From: Flavipsychrobacter sp.
GTDB taxonomy: Bacteria; Bacteroidota; Bacteroidia; Chitinophagales; Chitinophagaceae
Direction: 5' to 3'
NCBI GenBank assembly: GCA_041392855.1
Contig: JAWKLD010000001.1
Location: 191,501 to 255,500, forward strand
DNA: 64,000 nucleotides
In this document: piece by piece, positions 22,496 through 31,735 of the stretch
Position numbering within the stretch: position 1 is the stretch's first letter
Layout: each line of letters opens with the position of its first letter
Notes under the pieces: model-generated
The model's database searches: none
What the model was told of the DNA's origin: nothing
Seen by the model: only the letters and a program-made list of their open reading frames with translations
Position numbers and translations under genes: made by a program

Positions 22496-23503
22496 ATGAA
22501 AGTGCTAATCATTCGCTTTTCTTCTATTGGTGATATTGTCCTAACTACGCCTGTTATCAGGTGTCTCAAGCAGCAGTTGAAAGATGTTGAAGTGCATTAC
22601 CTTACAAAGGAGTCGTTCAGGTCAGTGCTTGCAGCTAATGAATATATAGATCACTTATATTGTTTCAAGGACAATTTAAGGGAGGTTATCCCTGCACTCA
22701 AAGCAGAGCGTTATGATTACATAATAGATCTGCATAAAAATATTAGGAGTGCTAAGGTCAAAAAAGCATTAAAAGCACAAAGTTATGTTTTCCCAAAGCT
22801 AAACTTGAAAAAGTGGCTGTTAGTTAACTTGAAGATTGACTTGTTACCCAAAATAAGTATTGTAGATAGGTACATGGAAGCAGCAAAGCCTCTTGGGGTT
22901 AAAAACGATAGTCTGGGGCTGGATTATTTTATTGATAAGGCAGAGGATATCAGAACAAAAGATATCCCTATGAGTCATGTTGCAGGCTATATAGCGTGTG
23001 TTATAGGGGGGTCTTATAATACCAAAAAACTACCTGTTGAAAATTGGAAGAGGCTTTGTGAAGCGATTAATCACCCAATTATATTGTTAGGGGGTAAGGA
23101 AGATGCAGAGGATGGAGCACTTATAGCAGCACAGGATTCTGTGAAAATATATAATGCTTGTGGGAAATTTAGCTTAAATGAGTCTGTGTCTTTAGTCAAG
23201 TATGCTAAAATGGTGTTAACCAATGATACTGGTTTAATGCATGCCGCTGCGGCTTACAATAAAAATATAGTCTCCTTTTGGGGGAACACAGTACCTGAAT
23301 TGGGAATGTATCCATATTATGGAAATGGAGGGTTAGGGGATAATAAATCGTTAATTGTTGAAAATAAAGAACTTAGGTGTAGACCTTGTAGTAAAATAGG
23401 GTACAATAAATGCCCCAAAGGTCATTTTAAATGTATGAGAAACCTTGATATGGAATATGTTTCTAACTACATTAACCAAAAATTAAAAACACCCAACCTT
23501 TAA
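22496..23503 (+). CDS. Glycosyltransferase family 9 (heptosyltransferase-like)
   Basis: 335 residues. The N-terminus MKVLIIRFSSIGDIVLTTPVIRCLK is the classic GT9 opening (R.SSIGDVVLT.P). The C-terminal Rossmann domain has ILLGGKEDAEDG, YNACGKFSLNES, and VLTNDTGLMHAAAAYNK for nucleotide-sugar binding. It probably adds heptose or another sugar to lipopolysaccharide core at the inner membrane. It is preceded by AAGTTTCG, one base off the -7 consensus, close to the ATG. A C-terminal Cys cluster (RCRPCSKIGYNKCP) is also seen in other Bacteroidota GT9 proteins. Confidence 0.88.
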   Translation: MKVLIIRFSSIGDIVLTTPVIRCLKQQLKDVEVHYLTKESFRSVLAANEYIDHLYCFKDNLREVIPALKAERYDYIIDLHKNIRSAKVKKALKAQSYVFPKLNLKKWLLVNLKIDLLPKISIVDRYMEAAKPLGVKNDSLGLDYFIDKAEDIRTKDIPMSHVAGYIACVIGGSYNTKKLPVENWKRLCEAINHPIILLGGKEDAEDGALIAAQDSVKIYNACGKFSLNESVSLVKYAKMVLTNDTGLMHAAAAYNKNIVSFWGNTVPELGMYPYYGNGGLGDNKSLIVENKELRCRPCSKIGYNKCPKGHFKCMRNLDMEYVSNYINQKLKTPNL

Positions 23504-23594
23504 CGTTTTATTGCAGTCTATTATTGTGCATGAGTATATTGTTTGATAAATCGTATACTCTGTTGAATAAACAAAAACTTGTTAAAATTGGTAC

Positions 23595-23625
23595 TTGACG
23601 TTTGACTAGTAATTGTTTATATTTG
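23595..23625 (+). promoter_or_regulatory. Promoter of the CHU_C gene pair (TTG-N20-TATATTTG)
   Basis: TTG at 23595-23597 and TATATTTG at 23618-23625, spacing 20, with the ATG 31 bases further. This is one of the better two-part matches to the Bacteroidota promoter. Confidence 0.6.
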
Positions 23626-23655
23626 TTTTTATATAATTAAAATATAATTTATATC

Positions 23656-26622
23656 ATGAGAAAGTTTACTTCTTTTCTCTACGTGGCGGTGTTCACAATT
23701 GCCACTTTCGTTGCGTTCAACAAAGAGGCAAAAGCATCGCATGCTGCAGGTGGAGAGATTGTATATGAGTGGTTAGGAGACTCTACATATAGATTCTTCT
23801 TTAAGTTTTACCGCGACTGTACAGGTATCTCTCAACCTACTTCCGTTAGTCTTTGTTTCTTTAATAGTTGTACCAATACAACGTTCAACAGAACGATGAC
23901 ACAATGGACAGGAACGGTACCACCGTATAACCAGCCAAATGGTTCTCCTGTATCAGCAGGTTGTTCTCAGTATACCAACAAATGTCAAAACTCATCTTCC
24001 TCTGTTCCCGGATATCGAGAATGGTGGTATTCTGTTATCGAGACCTTACCATTAGCGTGTAACTCGTGGAAGTTTGCTGTGTGGATCAGTGCCCGTAATA
24101 ACAGTAACAACATCGTAGGTGGTAACCTATATGTGGAGACTATATTCAATAGTTCCTTCACCTGGGCCAACTCCTCACCTTATTTCTCTATTAAACCGAT
24201 CCCATATGTATGTGTGAACCAACAGTATACGTACAATAATGGTGCGATCGACCCTAATGGAGACTCTTTAGTATCTCAGATCATTAACCCATTGGTGGGT
24301 AGTAGCTGTCAGAATGCTGCTACAAACATAGGTTTGGTTAACCAAACCCCGGTTATCTCTTTCCCTACCAACCCTTTACAAACAGGTAATAATAACTTTT
24401 CTCTTAATACAGCAACAGGTCAGATGTCCTTTACCGCTACGCAGCAAGGGGCTTCTACCTTATCGATCAGAACAACTGAATATAGGAACAATCAATTCTT
24501 AGGCTCTATCATACGAGATGTACAGGTACAGGTATTACCATGTAGTGCAGTAGTTCCGAAGATCGATACACCAAGTATCGTTACTACAGTAACCGGAGGT
24601 CAATGGTTGAACAATCAGGTCAATGGTTGTATCGATCAAAAGATCGAGTTTTGTTTTGATATTGAATCACAAGATACTGGAGCTATCATCATAGTAGAAG
24701 ACAACCATGCTTCTTCTATCCCTGCAGCTACTATGACCTATACCAACCAGAAGACAGACTCTGTTCGTGGTTGTTTCTCTTGGACACCTGGTGCTGCAGA
24801 CGCAGGTTTGAATAATATCATCTTAACGATGAAGGATTCTACTTGTCGTCCTCCAGGTATCTTATTAGTATATGCGATCACAGTACCTATCTATGTATGG
24901 CCAACAACCAAGGCTGTGCCTGATACAAGTATTTGTTCTAACGAAGCTGCTTTCTTAGGAGTGACTGGTGGCGGTAACTACACATGGACCGTATTACCAG
25001 GTGGTGATCAAAACAGTTTGAATAACCCTAATATCCCTAACCCGGTAGCAACACCAAATAAAACCTCTACTTATGTGGTGACCTCAGGAGCATCGTCTTT
25101 CTGTAAGGATAATAGTGATACGGTTACGGTAAATGTATTGCAAGGACCAAGTTTCCAAGGTCAAGATGATGTTATCGGTTGTCCTGGTAAAACAATAAGC
25201 TTAAACATCAAACCAACAGCTACACAAGGCGCTAAATATAATTATAAGTGGACGCCTGCAACTTATCTTAGTTCAGATACAATATCTAACCCAACAACCA
25301 ATACTCCTGTAGATATTACCTACATCGTAGTGGTAGGTTCAGATAAAAACAACTGTAAAGCTAGAGATACAGTAAACATAGATGTATTGGATGGCTTTAA
25401 CTTGGATAATCCTGATACAGTGATCTGTGAAGGAGAAACTATAGAGATCCGTGGTAAAGGAGATACTCGTTATACTTATAACTGGGTAGATACATCAGGT
25501 TCTACTTTATCTAGTCCTGGTACTTTGATCACTAAGATCACTCCAATAAAAGAAGGAACTAATACTTATGTATTAAGAGCTTCTTACACAGGTTGTGATG
25601 ACAGCTTGGCGAGCATCACTATAGAGGCTCAACCAATACCAACAGTAACGGTAAGCCCTGATGCTTCTATCTGTTTTGATGATACCATTAGTGTGAAAGG
25701 AGAAGTGATCCCTGCTTCTTATACTGGTTATACTTATAAGTGGACACCAGGATCATCACTAAATGATGATGCGATACTTAATCCGATATTCAAGGGTACA
25801 GCAACTACAACCTTGTCTTTAAGAGTGGCTTCAAGTGTAGGTTGTGCGGATACAGAGCAAGTGACCATTTCGGTATACCCTGCAGATTTCTTACAAGTAT
25901 CATCAGATACAGCTATCTGCCCTGGAGATACTGCTAGCTTGACCTTGACCGTACCAGTAGGTACTAAATATACCTGGAGCCCTGATATCAATATCAGCAG
26001 CACCGATGGTTTGACACCAAAAGCATGGCCTGTAGCTAATCGTTTGTATACCATCTATGGTGTAGACCCTAACAATTGTAAGGATACAGCTAATGTGAAG
26101 ATCGTGGTACGTCCGAAAGCGATACTACACTTACCGGATTCAGTAAGGATCTATCCTAAGGAAAGTTATCAAATGGACCCTCAAGGCAACTGTTTGTACT
26201 ATAGCTGGTTCCCACCACTAGGTTTAAGCAACCCAAGCAGCGGTAACCCGATAGCAAGACCTGAGGTTAATACAAGATATATCGTTAGAGGTACAACAGA
26301 AGGTGGTTGTACGGTTACAGACTCTGTGGATGTATTAGTAATGGAAGATAGTTATGTGAAATTACCGAATGCGTTTGCACCTGGTAATGGCAGAAACGGT
26401 GTCTTCAAGCTAGTAGGCAGAGGAGATTTTGAATTGAAGAGTTTTGCGGTGTACAACCGTTGGGGTGTGAAAATGTTTGAAACTAAAGACATCAATGAAG
26501 GATGGGATGGCCGTTTCAATGACAAACCACAACCAATGGGTGTTTACATCTATACTGTAGATGGTATCTCTCCTACTGGTAGAGCAATCAATAAGCAAGG
26601 TAACGTAACTCTTGTTAGATAA
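23656..26622 (+). CDS. Large secreted surface protein with CHU_C C-terminus (T9SS substrate) 1
   Basis: 988 residues. A signal peptide ends near KEAKAS. A ~300-residue N-terminal domain starts SHAAGGEIVYEW and contains FYRDCTG and YVCVNQQYTYNNGAIDPNGDSL. Several Ig/PKD-like repeats follow, each centred on a (D/S)T(S/A)IC or similar Cys and a YxW/YTW strand. The last ~80 residues form the gliding-motility C-terminal (CHU_C) domain: LPNAFAPGNGRNGVFK, YNRWGVKMFET, GWDGRF, PMGVYIYTV. The usual NGDG motif is altered to GNGRNG. The domain directs export by type IX secretion and surface attachment. C-ending codons (AAC, TTC, ATC) are frequent, hinting at high expression. Likely adhesin or matrix protein. 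Confidence 0.85.
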   Translation: MRKFTSFLYVAVFTIATFVAFNKEAKASHAAGGEIVYEWLGDSTYRFFFKFYRDCTGISQPTSVSLCFFNSCTNTTFNRTMTQWTGTVPPYNQPNGSPVSAGCSQYTNKCQNSSSSVPGYREWWYSVIETLPLACNSWKFAVWISARNNSNNIVGGNLYVETIFNSSFTWANSSPYFSIKPIPYVCVNQQYTYNNGAIDPNGDSLVSQIINPLVGSSCQNAATNIGLVNQTPVISFPTNPLQTGNNNFSLNTATGQMSFTATQQGASTLSIRTTEYRNNQFLGSIIRDVQVQVLPCSAVVPKIDTPSIVTTVTGGQWLNNQVNGCIDQKIEFCFDIESQDTGAIIIVEDNHASSIPAATMTYTNQKTDSVRGCFSWTPGAADAGLNNIILTMKDSTCRPPGILLVYAITVPIYVWPTTKAVPDTSICSNEAAFLGVTGGGNYTWTVLPGGDQNSLNNPNIPNPVATPNKTSTYVVTSGASSFCKDNSDTVTVNVLQGPSFQGQDDVIGCPGKTISLNIKPTATQGAKYNYKWTPATYLSSDTISNPTTNTPVDITYIVVVGSDKNNCKARDTVNIDVLDGFNLDNPDTVICEGETIEIRGKGDTRYTYNWVDTSGSTLSSPGTLITKITPIKEGTNTYVLRASYTGCDDSLASITIEAQPIPTVTVSPDASICFDDTISVKGEVIPASYTGYTYKWTPGSSLNDDAILNPIFKGTATTTLSLRVASSVGCADTEQVTISVYPADFLQVSSDTAICPGDTASLTLTVPVGTKYTWSPDINISSTDGLTPKAWPVANRLYTIYGVDPNNCKDTANVKIVVRPKAILHLPDSVRIYPKESYQMDPQGNCLYYSWFPPLGLSNPSSGNPIARPEVNTRYIVRGTTEGGCTVTDSVDVLVMEDSYVKLPNAFAPGNGRNGVFKLVGRGDFELKSFAVYNRWGVKMFETKDINEGWDGRFNDKPQPMGVYIYTVDGISPTGRAINKQGNVTLVR

Positions 26623-26672
26623 GAATAAGACATTTGCAAAACGCAACGTATATATATAAGTAAACAACAGAA

Positions 26673-29600
26673 ATGAAAATTATTAGAAGCATGGCATTAA
26701 ACAGCTTTATTACAAAGGTAGCTTGCAGTATAGTATTACTGTCTTGCGTTGCTTTTTCAAAAGCTAAAGCATCTCACTTAGCTGCTGCTGACATATATCT
26801 AACCTATGTTGGTGCAGGTGCTGATGGATGTTCGGCGACAGCAGAGTATAAATATGTGATAACCTTAGATATTTATAGGGCTTGTGAAAGGACAAGTGCT
26901 GGTCTCGGAACTCAAGAGAACGTAACATATGGTTCTGTGAATTCTGGTGTACCTAATACAACCTTAACGATGAGATTCCCTCAAATAGATACACTTGATG
27001 GACTTTGTGAGACCTTTAAAAAAGATAATTCATGTAGATTCCCTAATAATGACTCTTTACCAGGTTTCATTAGGCATAGATATACAGACACTATCATATT
27101 GCCATCTGCACAAACAGACTGGCGTTTTTGGTGGACTAGCTGTTGTAGAAACAGTGGTATACAAAACTTAACGAATACAGGAAGTATTTACGTTGAGGCG
27201 GGTTTGAATAACTTGGCTAAATATAATAACAGCACACCAAGATTTTTGGTAAGCCCACTTCCTTATATATGTATTAATCAACCTGCTACATACCTTAATG
27301 GTCCATATGATGTAAATGGAGATTCTATGTATGTTCAGGTTCAAGAACCTTTACAAGGTGCAGCTAATCCAATAGCTTATTTGGCTGCAAATGGTTATAC
27401 TCTTGCTGATCCTATGGGTTCTGCCGCTAGTAATCCATTTACGTTCAATACTACAACTGGTACTGCAAAATATACTCCAACCTTAGAAGGTAAATTTGTA
27501 ATGGCTTTCCGCTGTGATGAATATGAGCGTGGAACAGGTATAAATCTTGGTTATATCATGCGTGACGTGCAGGTGAGTGTATTTAAATGCTCTGCACCAC
27601 CACCACCAGTAGATTCACTACCATTGTCAATTAGTAGCGGAGCTATAGTTAAAGGTCCTCAAGGTGATATGGTTCTTGTTTGTCCAGGTAGCCCATTACG
27701 TTTTGATATGTCTGCTACATCTGCAAATACTACTAGTAATGTGTATATGGAAGCTAATACTAATGTTATACCAGGGTCTTCATTTACGACAACAGGTGCA
27801 GGTACTAATAGTGTTACTGGTACATTTAGTTGGACACCGACAGTAAGTGATATTGGTGAGCATACATTAATTATTACAGGTAAAGATTCTACTTGTTCTG
27901 GTGCTGGTTTCTCTATTGTACTTAAAAACTACACTGTACTCACGATAGTTGTTACAGGAGGTTTAGATGCTGGTCCGGATTTACCTATTTGTCAGCTTAA
28001 CCCTACTCCTCGTCAGCTTTTTGTTAAAGGAACAGATTTTGTTACTGTAAACTGGACAGATATAAATGGAGGTCCTGCTATTGGCTTAAACAATAGCAGT
28101 ATACATAATCCTATAGCGACAACAACTAGAACAACTAGTTATGTTGTTAGCTCTCCTGAATTAAAAGGTAATTGTAAAAATAGAGATACAGTATCTGTGT
28201 TTATAGATACAAGCAATAAAATAACTACTATTCCTAAAAGTCCAATTATACAATGTCGTCCTGACTATATTCAGTTAGAGGCATTCATTGCAGGTAAGCC
28301 ACCTCAAAGTAATGTTCCATGTGGCGTAAGCAATCCGACATCTTGTGCTACACCTGATGAAGCAACTGTGTTTGGATCGTCAGTATATGGAACAGTACCT
28401 TATGATACTATTGGTGCTACTACACCTGTATTTGATAATAAGGTGTATTCAATGAAACGTCAATACCTAATTCGTAAGGCAGACCTATGGGAGTCAGGAC
28501 TACGTTCTGCTACCATCAATAGCTTATCAATAGAGCTAGACAAGTCTACTTTAGCGACGCACAGATATAATAACTTTACTATCAGCATTAAGTGTACTAA
28601 TAAAGATGAGTTGACTACTAATGGTGGTTTTGAGAATGGTTTAGTTCAAGTCTATTCTTCAGCTAATGAGTTCATGCCTAATGGCTGGAAAGAGTTCGTC
28701 TTTAACACTCCATACAACTGGGATACTACTCGTAACCTAATTGTTGAAATGTGTTATAGCAATAATGATAGTGTCGTTATCAGTTGTAATAGTACTAGTG
28801 GGCAATCTCCAATTGTGAAATTCTCTCCTACTACTTATGTAAGTGGTTTAGTATTGTTGCCTAATGATACATTTACTAAGAGTGTATGTAATGTCAATAA
28901 TTCATCTCTTATAGAAGCGGTACAAGCTCGTCCAATATTTAGATTCAAATATTGTGAAGCTAACCCTCAACCATTTGTGGTGAACTGGTCTCCTGGTGAG
29001 TTCTTGTCAGACTCGACAATAAGACAACCATTAGCTTATGCTCCGGCAACTAAAGACTATGTTGTAGAAACATTTGGTCGTAGCGGTTGTATCGTAAGAG
29101 ATACTGTGGGTATTTATGTCCCTAAGCATGACTTTAAGATATTCCCTGAAGACACAGCAGTATGTTATAATGATGGTGTGCCATTTAAAGTTTACAATGG
29201 CTTTACTTACAACTGGTATGAGTATAAAGATGGTAAGTACTTAAATGCAGAGAAATCACTAAGCTGTGTAGATTGTCCAGACCCAATAGCAACACCTAAG
29301 AAATCTACAGTATATAGAGTAGCTATTTCTGATAGTGTATGGTGCTATGACACTGTTGAGGCAAGAGTAACTATCATGCCTTTACCGGATGTACGTATCC
29401 TTAACAAAGATGACAGTACTATTAAGTATGGTCAAAGCTTCAAGCTATTAGCTACTGGTGCTAGAACATATAACTGGAGTCCTGTATCATCATTAACTAA
29501 TCCAAACATATCTTACCCAATAGCTACACCAAAAGAAGCAACACGTTATATCGTTGGTGGTATTGGATTGAATGGATGTAGAGCGTTTGATACCTTACAT

Positions 29601-29894
29601 GTTAGTGTAGATTACAGAGATAATCTGTTTGTACCAACAGCATTCAGTCCTAATGGAGATGGTAAGAATGACCTGTTCAAGGTGTCTAACCTGAGCTTCC
29701 AGAGAGTAATGGAGTTTAGAGTATTCAACCGTTGGGGTCAAGAGATATTCAGTGGTGCAGGTCCTAATGTAGCGTGGAATGGTACTTGGAAAGGAGAGCC
29801 ACAGGATATGGGTAACTATAGTTACATCATAAGAGTAGGTTTCCCTGATGGGTATGTAGAGACCTACAAAGGTGAAGTAACATTGATCAGATAA
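26673..29894 (+). CDS. Large secreted surface protein with CHU_C C-terminus (T9SS substrate) 2
   Basis: 1073 residues. A signal peptide ends near KAKAS. The N-terminal domain matches that of the preceding gene: SHLAAADIYLTY, DIYRAC, WWTSCCRN, YICINQPATYLNGPYDVNGDS. Ig/PKD-like repeats follow, plus a ~200-residue insert (~550-760) without Cys-paired repeats. The CHU_C domain here keeps the canonical VPTAFSPNGDGKNDLFK, FNRWGQEIFSG and MGNYSYIIRV. The genes are 50 bases apart and end identically in style (VTLIR/VTLVR), so they are tandem duplicates in one operon. A 38-bp palindromic terminator follows. Expected on the cell surface via T9SS. Confidence 0.86.
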   Translation: MKIIRSMALNSFITKVACSIVLLSCVAFSKAKASHLAAADIYLTYVGAGADGCSATAEYKYVITLDIYRACERTSAGLGTQENVTYGSVNSGVPNTTLTMRFPQIDTLDGLCETFKKDNSCRFPNNDSLPGFIRHRYTDTIILPSAQTDWRFWWTSCCRNSGIQNLTNTGSIYVEAGLNNLAKYNNSTPRFLVSPLPYICINQPATYLNGPYDVNGDSMYVQVQEPLQGAANPIAYLAANGYTLADPMGSAASNPFTFNTTTGTAKYTPTLEGKFVMAFRCDEYERGTGINLGYIMRDVQVSVFKCSAPPPPVDSLPLSISSGAIVKGPQGDMVLVCPGSPLRFDMSATSANTTSNVYMEANTNVIPGSSFTTTGAGTNSVTGTFSWTPTVSDIGEHTLIITGKDSTCSGAGFSIVLKNYTVLTIVVTGGLDAGPDLPICQLNPTPRQLFVKGTDFVTVNWTDINGGPAIGLNNSSIHNPIATTTRTTSYVVSSPELKGNCKNRDTVSVFIDTSNKITTIPKSPIIQCRPDYIQLEAFIAGKPPQSNVPCGVSNPTSCATPDEATVFGSSVYGTVPYDTIGATTPVFDNKVYSMKRQYLIRKADLWESGLRSATINSLSIELDKSTLATHRYNNFTISIKCTNKDELTTNGGFENGLVQVYSSANEFMPNGWKEFVFNTPYNWDTTRNLIVEMCYSNNDSVVISCNSTSGQSPIVKFSPTTYVSGLVLLPNDTFTKSVCNVNNSSLIEAVQARPIFRFKYCEANPQPFVVNWSPGEFLSDSTIRQPLAYAPATKDYVVETFGRSGCIVRDTVGIYVPKHDFKIFPEDTAVCYNDGVPFKVYNGFTYNWYEYKDGKYLNAEKSLSCVDCPDPIATPKKSTVYRVAISDSVWCYDTVEARVTIMPLPDVRILNKDDSTIKYGQSFKLLATGARTYNWSPVSSLTNPNISYPIATPKEATRYIVGGIGLNGCRAFDTLHVSVDYRDNLFVPTAFSPNGDGKNDLFKVSNLSFQRVMEFRVFNRWGQEIFSGAGPNVAWNGTWKGEPQDMGNYSYIIRVGFPDGYVETYKGEVTLIR

Positions 29895-29911
29895 TCAATT
29901 AGAACTACATA

Positions 29912-29949
29912 AATAATAAAGCCGCTACAATTGTAGCGGCTTTATTATT
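29912..29949. terminator. Bidirectional terminator, 38-bp perfect palindrome
   Basis: Arms of 19 bases (29912-29930 and 29931-29949) are exact reverse complements, with AATAATAAAGCCGC flanks giving T-rich tails in both directions. The stop codon of the convergent GNAT gene lies inside the right arm (29948-29950). Confidence 0.88.
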
Positions 29950-30367
29950 ACAGCATTTTTTGCATATGGTAACCAATGATCTTGTAGCCCTTATTTATCC
30001 AAAAACGTAATCCCTTATGATTGGAAGTGTAGCAGTTGAGCTCGGAGGCAATACAGCCAATGGATATTGCATAATCAAATATCCATTTCATAAGCAAGTC
30101 ACCTATCCCTTTTGAACGATATTCAGGTAATATAATTACATTGTCAACCTCCAGATGTTTACCTACATAATATTTGTTAAGAATCCATAAGCCTGATATG
30201 CCAATTAGTTTGTTGTCGTCATATACTCCTACACAACTATAATTTTTAGCAACCATATCTTCCAGTCTAGATTGTAATACATCTTCAGCTTTAGTTTCAT
30301 CTAGTAGTTTAAGTAGTGGGATAATAGAGTGTATCTCTTGAGTTGAGATAAGACGTATTGTATACAT
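29948..30367 (-). CDS. GNAT-family acetyltransferase
   Basis: 139 residues, a minimal GNAT domain. Motif A is VDNVIILPEYRSKGIGDLLMKW, with R-x-x-G-I-G for acetyl-CoA binding. Motif B is ELNCYTSNHKGLRFWINKGYKIIGYHM. It is cytoplasmic with unknown substrate. It is followed within its own stop codon by a bidirectional terminator shared with the CHU_C operon, and preceded 23 bases upstream by the DinB-like gene on the same strand, so the two are probably co-transcribed. Confidence 0.82.
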   Translation of the reverse strand: MYTIRLISTQEIHSIIPLLKLLDETKAEDVLQSRLEDMVAKNYSCVGVYDDNKLIGISGLWILNKYYVGKHLEVDNVIILPEYRSKGIGDLLMKWIFDYAISIGCIASELNCYTSNHKGLRFWINKGYKIIGYHMQKML

Positions 30368-30390
30368 AAATAGTGTGGTTACGTTAATGA

Positions 30391-30897
30391 CTATAGTTTA
30401 GCAAGAGCAGATGGTAGCTCCATAGCTCTTCTCCAAGCTGAAAGCTGACCTAAATGCATAGATTCATGCGATATACACATGAAAAATACAACATCTGCGA
30501 TAGTAGGCATATAATTACTAAAACGCCATTTTAGCGGTTTGAAAAGTTCTTCATTTGTGATATTTCTTAGTTGCAGCTTTACCAGATCGTGTTGATGCTC
30601 CAGCTCTGATAGTAACTGTTTTTTATTAGGGTACTTAACTCCTGTTAATGGTAATCTAGGATCTCCAGGCCCTTTACGTAAAAATAGTTCCGCCCACTCC
30701 TTCTCCATAATAAAAGTACCACCTAGATCTTCTACTAATAAAGCACTACCGGATATTAAATGCCCTAATGTAAATGCAGGGTGGTTAACCAACCCTTTTG
30801 ATGCTACTTGCGTCATCTGAGACTCTGTTAGATCCTCTACCAAACGTTGAGCAAACGCTAAATTGAAATCGTACTGATTGATAATTTGTGTTATCAT
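30391..30897 (-). CDS. DinB-family (four-helix metal-binding) protein
   Basis: 168 residues, helical. NHPAFTLGHLISG near residue 40 and SHESMHLGQLSAWRRAM near residue 145 supply the His residues expected for the three-His metal site of the DinB/YfiT fold. The family includes bacillithiol-dependent S-transferases, and the window also carries bshB1, so a thiol-transferase role is conceivable but unproven. It lies 23 bases upstream of a GNAT gene on the same strand. Confidence 0.75.
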   Translation of the reverse strand: MITQIINQYDFNLAFAQRLVEDLTESQMTQVASKGLVNHPAFTLGHLISGSALLVEDLGGTFIMEKEWAELFLRKGPGDPRLPLTGVKYPNKKQLLSELEHQHDLVKLQLRNITNEELFKPLKWRFSNYMPTIADVVFFMCISHESMHLGQLSAWRRAMELPSALAKL

Positions 30898-30984
30898 ATT
30901 ACTTTGAATAAGAGGGAATATAAATTACTACTAATATTCGTAGGATTCCATCTATAAGCGGCTTTTAATCTAAAAACGTGTTTT

Positions 30985-31030
30985 CCCATTTGTTAATGGG
31001 TGGTTAACCAGTTCCTAACGATGGGTTAAC
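30985..31030. promoter_or_regulatory. Cluster of inverted repeats and GTTAAC boxes upstream of 31124
   Basis: Three elements lie in 46 bases: CCCATT-tgtt-AATGGG (30985-31000), the 10-bp palindrome TGGTTAACCA (31001-31010), and a second GTTAAC at 31025-31030. The second GTTAAC is 22 bases (two helical turns) after the first. The arrangement suggests a regulator-binding region ahead of the strongly codon-biased secreted-protein gene. Confidence 0.4.
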
Positions 31031-31066
31031 AAGCTCTTTTTTTTTCCTCTATGCGGTCGCGGGTCG

Positions 31067-31074
31067 CATCTTTG
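31067..31074 (+). promoter_or_regulatory. Putative -7 element CATCTTTG of the abundant secreted protein gene
   Basis: One mismatch to TAnnTTTG, 49 bases before ATG 31124. It is preceded by an unusual G+C-rich repeat (GGTCGC at 31055-31060 and 31062-31067). The leader to the ATG is A/C-rich and unstructured. Confidence 0.45.
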
Positions 31075-31123
31075 TATTGTCAATAACGACAAAACATTTA
31101 TTAAACAAACAAAAACAACAATT

Positions 31124-31681
31124 ATGAAAAAGATCATCGCAATCGCAGCATTAGTTTCTCTAGGTTTCACAGCATCAGCTGACGAGGGTAACGCTAACTC
31201 TTCTGCTTCTCAAACTACTAAATTAGCTTTGAGCAACGCTATCGAAATTACTTTCACTGGAACTGGTAATGCTACAGGTTCTGACGTAACTATCCCTTTC
31301 ACAACTGTTAACGACTACGCTAACGGTGTTGAGACTAGCGCTCAAGAACTTAAAGTTCGTTCTAATAAAAACTTCACAGTTGCAGTAAAAACTAACGCTG
31401 CTAACTTCTCATACAGTGGTTCTACTTCTCCTGCTCCTATCATGCCTGTTTCTGGTGTTCTTGGAGTGATGGTTTCTGCTAACAATACAGGTGGTAGCAT
31501 CGGTGCTAACTTCTCTAGCTCTGCTTACAACACTTTGACTAGCTCTAACCAAGACTTGATCACTGACGGTGACCGTGGTGGTAACCAAACTTTCTCTGTA
31601 AAGTACAAAGCTACTCCTGGTTTCGCTTACCCTGCAGGTACTTACACTGTAGATGTAGTGTACACTGCTACTCAAGACTAA
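31124..31681 (+). CDS. Secreted, apparently highly expressed protein of unknown function
   Basis: 185 residues. Signal peptide MKKIIAIAALVSLGFTASA; the mature chain is Ser/Thr/Asn/Ala-rich, beta-like, without cysteine. The ending FAYPAGTYTVDVVYTATQD resembles the last strands of WxL-like and pilin-like Ig folds (AGTYT..V.YT), but no defined family is claimed. Codon choice is striking: nearly all Asn as AAC, Phe as TTC, Tyr as TAC, with GCT/ACT/TCT for Ala/Thr/Ser. Neighbouring genes mix these freely, so this points to very high expression, for example a major surface-layer, fimbrial or matrix protein. It stands alone between a regulated-looking upstream region and a strong terminator. Confidence 0.7.
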   Translation: MKKIIAIAALVSLGFTASADEGNANSSASQTTKLALSNAIEITFTGTGNATGSDVTIPFTTVNDYANGVETSAQELKVRSNKNFTVAVKTNAANFSYSGSTSPAPIMPVSGVLGVMVSANNTGGSIGANFSSSAYNTLTSSNQDLITDGDRGGNQTFSVKYKATPGFAYPAGTYTVDVVYTATQD

Positions 31682-31702
31682 GAAGTCTCTCTCTCAAAAT
31701 AT

Positions 31703-31735
31703 AAAAGAGCAGTCCATATGGGCTGCTCTTTTTTT
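31703..31735. terminator. Strong terminator after 31124 gene, shared with nadE
   Basis: Stem AAAAGAGCAGTCC/GGGCTGCTCTTTT with an ATAT loop and a T run to 31735. The nadE stop codon (31734-31736) touches the right arm, and the - strand reading also gives a T-rich tail, so it probably ends both transcripts. Confidence 0.88.

Noticed and set aside
31409..31675. - strand frame inside the codon-biased secreted protein gene
   Set aside because: Ser/Thr/Arg/Val-rich product produced by the uniform codons of the sense gene; a shadow frame.
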